From NCBI GenBank assembly GCA_028829895.1, contig CM054182.1:87531546-87595545 (forward strand): a DNA stretch of 64,000 nt. The letters are read 5' to 3'. Under the pieces are notes generated by a model, which was given only the letters and a program-made list of their open reading frames with translations, was not told where the DNA came from and did no database searches. Both the position numbers and the translations under genes were made by a program. This DNA is from Sinotaia quadrata. Its lineage: Eukaryota; Mollusca; Gastropoda; Architaenioglossa; Viviparidae. This document shows, piece by piece, positions 58,833-64,000 of the stretch; position 1 is the stretch's first letter, and each line of letters begins with the position of its first letter.

Positions 58833-59062
58833 ATCACAGATTTTACGCTGATGTGTAGCTTCAAACTAGAATGTTTTGACATCAAGAAAGAGAAAATTTT
58901 AAAAAGAATAATATCAGAAGTTAACATTTTCTGTATGTTTATCAAAACAAAACAGAAAATCAAACATGAACTCAATGAATACAAAGTCCACATTAAAAAA
59001 AATATATATATATATTATATTTTCTCATCTTAAAACCATGAATATTAAGGGGTTGTAAATAA

Positions 59063-59068
59063 AATAAA
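59063..59068 (+). terminator. NME5: Candidate NME5 poly(A) signal
   Basis: AATAAA about 230 bases after the stop. Further AATAAA hexamers follow at 59157-59162 and 59197-59202, so alternative 3' ends are possible. Confidence 0.5.
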
Positions 59069-59379
59069 TATATGATTAAGATGGAGAATGACTATTTAAA
59101 ATAGAACTTATAGTCATTGAAATTATTATGTTTGTATGTGTTAGCTCTTACTTTGTAATAAATGAATATTTTTTGTTGTTGTTGTTGAAGAAACTCAATA
59201 AAATATGACAGCTGTGTGAAATTTGTTGTAAGTATGGAAATGTATCTCTGAACTGTTTGAGCATAAAACATTAGCTTCAAGAAACACACACTCTCATTTG
59301 TATAATCTATCCAAATACCAAAATACAATGACAAGAATTTATTCACACACACTTAAACCTGAAAATATAATGACAAAAA

Positions 59380-59605
59380 ACTATTCACATATATTCCAAC
59401 ATAAAAAGATAACTACATCAAGAATATATTTACACATACCCCAATATCAAACTATAACAACATCAAGAATATATTTACACATACCCCAATATCAAACTAT
59501 AACAACATCAAGAATATATTTACACATACCCCAATATCAAACTGTAACAACATCAAGAATATATTTATACATACCCCAACATCAAGAAACTATTCACACA
59601 TACTC
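59380..59605. repeat. 45-bp minisatellite, about five copies
   Basis: Units of CATCAAGAATATATTTACAC and ATACCCCAATATCAAACTAT; spacing 45 bp (59416 to 59461). The 108-codon open frame across it is an artefact. Confidence 0.92.
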
Positions 59606-60830
59606 CTCAAATATGTACTCATAAAATATTTAAATAAACTCCCATCATTTTATTCATGCCAAACCACTGTCTCTTCCAAGTCCTGCTCTACCCTTGCATA
59701 CAGATATATGTACAAGTGAACAGCATTCATTCTTCAGCCTACAAATAGTAGTCTGTACATATCTAACAATAATTTAATTGATAAAATGATCCTCAACCAA
59801 TTTTGTAATATCACCATGTCAAAGACTGAAGCAGTCTAAATATCCAGCCATGATAAGCATTACAGCAAATGTACATATTGACAACATAATGACTAAGGAT
59901 AAATCTGTGGATTGGGAGTACGTAATAAATTACATTTACCTCAATAACCAAAATATAAAGGAATAAAACAAAAACTGCACTTTTCAGGTAAATACCATTG
60001 GAATTTGTTTGTAAACAATGATGATCCACCATGTCTTATATTGGATCAGTAAGCTGATTATGTACACTATGTTTGTAGTTGTAAGTGTAAATAAATTAAT
60101 TCTAGAAAATCTCAAGGTGTAGTTAATAACAATAAAACTTTAAGGAATAAAAGCTGCTCTCATTCAAAATTTACAAGCACCAATACACTTTTACTGGTTC
60201 CTTATTATGAATAGAAAATTTAGTATTACTGGTCCTCCACTACTCTTATCCTTAATATGACGTACATTTTCAAGTGTTTACAATATGATTTAAATTTAAA
60301 AATTAATGAACAGCCTTAATTTACACCATAATTAGTTTCTGATTATGCAAACAATCTCTTTCTAAAATGAAACCGCTTGTGACACAGTGTTAAACATCTT
60401 TAAGCTCTACTTGAAATCACTCTTTTAAAAAGTAAGATGCAATCAGCATTCACATTTATAATTAGTTTATAACTCTCTCTCTTTGTATACATATACTGCC
60501 AAAAAATTCCTCCCATGGCATAAAGCAAAACTTTACATAATTGTGTAGTATGTATATAGAGTTTGCAGGAAAAGATAAAGTACTAATGCCCACACTATCA
60601 AATTACTGAACTCTTGAACTATGTTGAAAATTTGTCTCTAAAGCCTAGTAAAATTCCCATGTGCATCTCTACAAATCAAGTGTTTATAAGGCGACATTTC
60701 ATTATCTGTTGTGATAGATAGGGCTATATAAACATTCAAAATTTAGAAATATGGTATACATCATTTGCTTTGTACAATTACATTAGCAAACAACAAACAC
60801 ACTGATAACGACAGGGTTTAAAATACATTT
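59606..60830. other. Flank downstream of NME5, no gene seen
   Basis: Single-copy AT-rich sequence with no recognised exon. Confidence 0.55.
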
Positions 60831-60834
60831 GGCC

Positions 60835-61110
60835 AAAATAGTTACTAACTTGGACCTAGTCAGCCACAGACAGAAATAAACATACACAGTCAAAAAACAC
60901 AGACACCAACTTAGGCCTAGCAAGCTATAGACATGAAATAAACATAGACAACATTAAAGTCACTAACATAGGCCTCGACAGTCAAAATCATAATAAAAAT
61001 AAATATATACAGTCAAATATAAAGTCACAAACTCAAGCCATAGATGTGGAAATAAACATATGCAGCAACAACAAAAAATTACAAACTTATGGCTAGACAG
61101 GCCACAGACA
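60835..61110. repeat. Degenerate about 60 bp repeat
   Basis: About five units with AACTTAGGCCTAGCAAGC and ATAGACATGAAATAAACATA, strongly diverged. Confidence 0.7.
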
Positions 61111-61244
61111 TAATAACGAACATGGTAACATTATTAATTGATCCCAATATGACAACTGTGATCTTGAATTAGTTTAAAATGGAATTATTAAAAGCTCTTT
61201 GAATAAATCAATTGTAATAACAATGATTATCTATCTACTCAGTG

Positions 61245-61447
61245 CCTAATCAGAATCAACTGTGGTATTTTGAGAGTTGTGATACATATCAAATATATAA
61301 AATAAACACATACAAAATACACCAAAAACAAAAGTTATATTTCTACCTAATCAGAATCAACTGTGGTATTTTGAGAGTTGTGATACATATCAAATATATA
61401 AAATAAACACATACAATTACACCAAAAACAAAAGTTATATTTCTACA
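61245..61447. repeat. 101-bp tandem duplication
   Basis: Two almost identical copies starting CCTAATCAGAATCAACTGTG at 61245 and 61346. Confidence 0.93.
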
Positions 61448-61704
61448 TCACCACATTCCTATGTATAACATCTCCATTATAATTTTCATCAATAACAAAG
61501 TAAAAGAAATCAATTGTTCATGAAAACATTCAATTCTACTGAATTATGTGAAATTAGTACATAAAAGCATGAGTTAAGCAAGGGTGAACAATTTTTCTTT
61601 GAAAAGAAATGATAAGCCTTGCAAGAACTTATATTACCATGAATCTCATTAATCAAGTGGTCTGTGCTAAGGAAAAGAAGTGGATAGCTTATAAAAACAT
61701 GTCC

Positions 61705-61915
61705 AGATATACACTTAAGAGTGAAAGGAGATTACAGACAGATATACACTTTTAAGAGTGAAGAGATTACAGACAGAAATACACTTTTAAGAGTGAAAGG
61801 AGATTACAGACAGACATACACTTTTAAGAGTGAAAGGAGATTACAGACAGATATACACTTTTAAGAGTGAAAGGAGATTACAGACAGATATAACTTAAGA
61901 GTAAAGGAGATAACA
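61705..61915. repeat. About 39 bp minisatellite, five copies
   Basis: Units of GATATACACTTTTAAGAGTG and AAAGGAGATTACAGACA. Confidence 0.92.
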
Positions 61916-61984
61916 GATGGAATTGGGGAGAACAAAGAAACATACAACACATGGCATCATGATGACAAGTGCTAATAAAGTTTA

Positions 61985-62530
61985 CTGAGATGTCTTAGAA
62001 CTAGGGCACATACCTAACAGAGATCATGAAATGCTATGACTGAGCAGTCAAAAGTCTAGAAGAAAAAAGTTTGAGATATCTCATAGCTATGATGTATACC
62101 TAACAGAGATCATGAAAAGCTATGACTGAGTAGTCAAAAGTCTAGAAGAAAAAAGTTTGAGATATCTCATAGCTAGGGTGCATACATAACAGAGATAACA
62201 AAATGCAAAGACTAATTCTAGAGGTAAAAAAATTTTGAGATATCTCATGACTAGGATATACACCTCCCAAATAATAAAAATACAAAAAAGCATATCTTGA
62301 GATAAGGAAAGAAAAATGCCGAGTGATCACTATGTGATATGTCTCATCAACATTCAGTGGTATTTGATTGCGGTATTCATAAATGATGAATCAGAATAGA
62401 AACACTACCATATCAAATATGGATATGTTCTTGTTTTGTTTTAATAAATAGATATTAATTATCTGTAAACAATGAACTGCGAAAAGTCTAGAAAAAAAAA
62501 AGAAAAATGCCGAGTGATCACTATGATATA
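61985..62530. repeat. About 90 bp repeat, three main copies and outliers
   Basis: Units of TAACAGAGATCATGAAATGC, AGTCAAAAGTCTAGAAGAAA and TTTGAGATATCTCATAGCTA. A second short pair (AAAAATGCCGAGTGATCACT) occurs at 62311 and 62503. Confidence 0.85.
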
Positions 62531-62534
62531 TTTC

Positions 62535-63235
62535 ATCAACAGGTGCCTGTACTTTATAATAGTATATATAAATGATGAACCAGTACTAAAACAAATGTGG
62601 ATACAAGTCACATTTCATCAGATACCAATTATCATTAACAGTTAAGTACATCAGTACCATAATTTATAAAATAAAATTATATATGCAAATAACATCATAG
62701 TTAATTACAATTTTTTAAAATGACAAAACATTTTTATAACAATGAAAATTTAATTTTATAAACACAAAATTATAGTTTAGAACCTTATTCTTTTTCATAT
62801 ATGTACAAGAAATGCATTTTAAAAAAAGCAAACAAGATACTATATTATTAAGAAATGTATTTTATTTTTTATATGTATGAATAATAAAGGTATCTGCATA
62901 TCTTTTACTGAAACTAGTCCAGAGACACTTGAAAAAGAAATGCAAAATAACAAATCCACAATCCCTATGAAAAAGTAAAGCACCCCCAAAACAATTTTAT
63001 GCTAAGTTCATAAAGAAAAGTTTCTTCCATTGCTTTTTCATTTTTTTGGTGTTCAAATGATTATGAAAGTGAAAATTACAACAAAGAAACCCACACATAA
63101 CTGTAAACAAATATTATCACAACCCCAAGGTTATAAAATGAATATGTGAAAATATTATTTTTCATGTGAAACACACTTCTATCTGAGTACTTTTAAGAAG
63201 TAAGAATACGTTCATGATTATAATTATTTAATTAT
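62535..63235. other. Flank, no gene seen
   Basis: Single-copy AT-rich sequence; no recognised exon or RNA gene. Confidence 0.55.
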
Positions 63236-63565
63236 CAGCAGGTACTGCGACCATTATATTTCATAATTATAAATTCTGTGACATAACACTATATTTCATA
63301 ATTATAAATTCAGTGACAATACATTATATACTGTAATTATCAATACATTGACAATAAACTATATTCTGTAATTATCAATACACTGACATTAAATTATATT
63401 CTGTAATTATCAATACACTGACATTAAATTATATTCTGTAATTATCAATACACTGACATAAATTATATAATCATCAATACATTGACATAAATTATATTTT
63501 GTAATTATCAATACACTGACATTAAATTATACTGTGTAATTATCAATACAGTGACAATGAAATTT
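63235..63565. repeat. About 36 bp AT-rich minisatellite, eight copies
   Basis: Units of TATATTCTGTAATTATCAAT and ACACTGACATTAAAT. The last 430 bases of the window are featureless AT-rich sequence. Confidence 0.9.
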
Positions 63566-64000
63566 AACTATATTCCCTATAAAAAGCCATTTGCAATTGT
63601 CACTTTAAATCAATTAAAAATTTCTTTTTATTGAAGCCTTCATTTGTTCTTTTACAGAACTGTAACACATTAAAGACAATAAAGAACACAACTACTGATA
63701 AAATAATAATAATAATTTGCATAAACAAAAAAAAAAAAAACAACATGTAAACAAGATAGGAATGAAATACAGAAATAAGATATAATGCAATAAATTTTAC
63801 ATACAGTAAATTTAAATGTCTGCTAATTTAAATAATTTATTTCTTTCCTTAAATCTGGTAAAATACATAATAGTAAAAAAGTTACAACAAAATAACATTT
63901 TCTCCCATCAGTGATATAATAATTACGTACAAATTTAATTTTTCAAATAATGTTTTAAAAATGGATATGAGTGTCTTTACGCAAATTTCAAAGGTAAGAC

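Noticed and set aside
12480..61915. CRISPR-like direct repeats
   Set aside because: The repeats are head-to-tail minisatellites without unique spacers, in a eukaryotic intron-containing locus; no cas genes.

Overview
The window is eukaryotic, strongly AT-rich DNA with long introns and very many tandem repeats. The two genes are conserved ciliary genes and their introns are long and rich in minisatellites. There is also a decayed non-LTR retrotransposon of a type common in aquatic invertebrates. Together these suggest an invertebrate animal, probably a lophotrochozoan and perhaps a mollusc such as a cephalopod. The taxon is inference; the sequence shows no taxon-specific marker.

Right-hand gene (plus strand, 51086-58832): NME5, the nucleoside-diphosphate-kinase-like radial-spoke protein. 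It resolves into five exons with GT-AG junctions and compatible phases, giving 217 aa with an NDPK domain followed by a C-terminal Dpy-30 motif. Left-hand gene (minus strand, 47342 down to 4578): FBF1 (Fas-binding factor 1), a distal-appendage/transition-fibre protein. I reconstructed 30 coding exons whose phases join without a break (4290 nt, 1429 codons plus stop). The order is a small-exon N-terminus, an acidic disordered half with FBF1-type motifs, a long coiled coil, and a conserved C-terminal tail. The initiator exon is less certain; a candidate ATG ends at 50836.

The two genes are head to head. Their putative start codons lie about 250 bp apart across a CpG-containing promoter with an RFX X-box-like site (51010-51022) and a YY1-like site (50950-50959). 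A shared promoter suits two cilium genes.

The rest is introns and flanks filled with minisatellites (units about 32-100 bp), microsatellites, a 5'-truncated non-LTR element with an (AAT)n tail (45177-46097), and an inverted pair of about 95-bp dispersed repeats (29145-29240 and 35629-35722). The flanks 1-4050 and 59203-64000 show no gene.

The most striking observation is that many FBF1 intronic minisatellites start at an exon edge, and their units are degenerate copies of the real splice junction, often with 10-30 bases of adjacent exon. This is seen at the 5' splice sites of exons 3, 10, 13, 22 and 24 (weaker at 26) and at the 3' splice sites of exons 8, 15 and 18 (weaker at 2). It looks like repeated local amplification of exon-intron borders, producing arrays of decoy splice sites.
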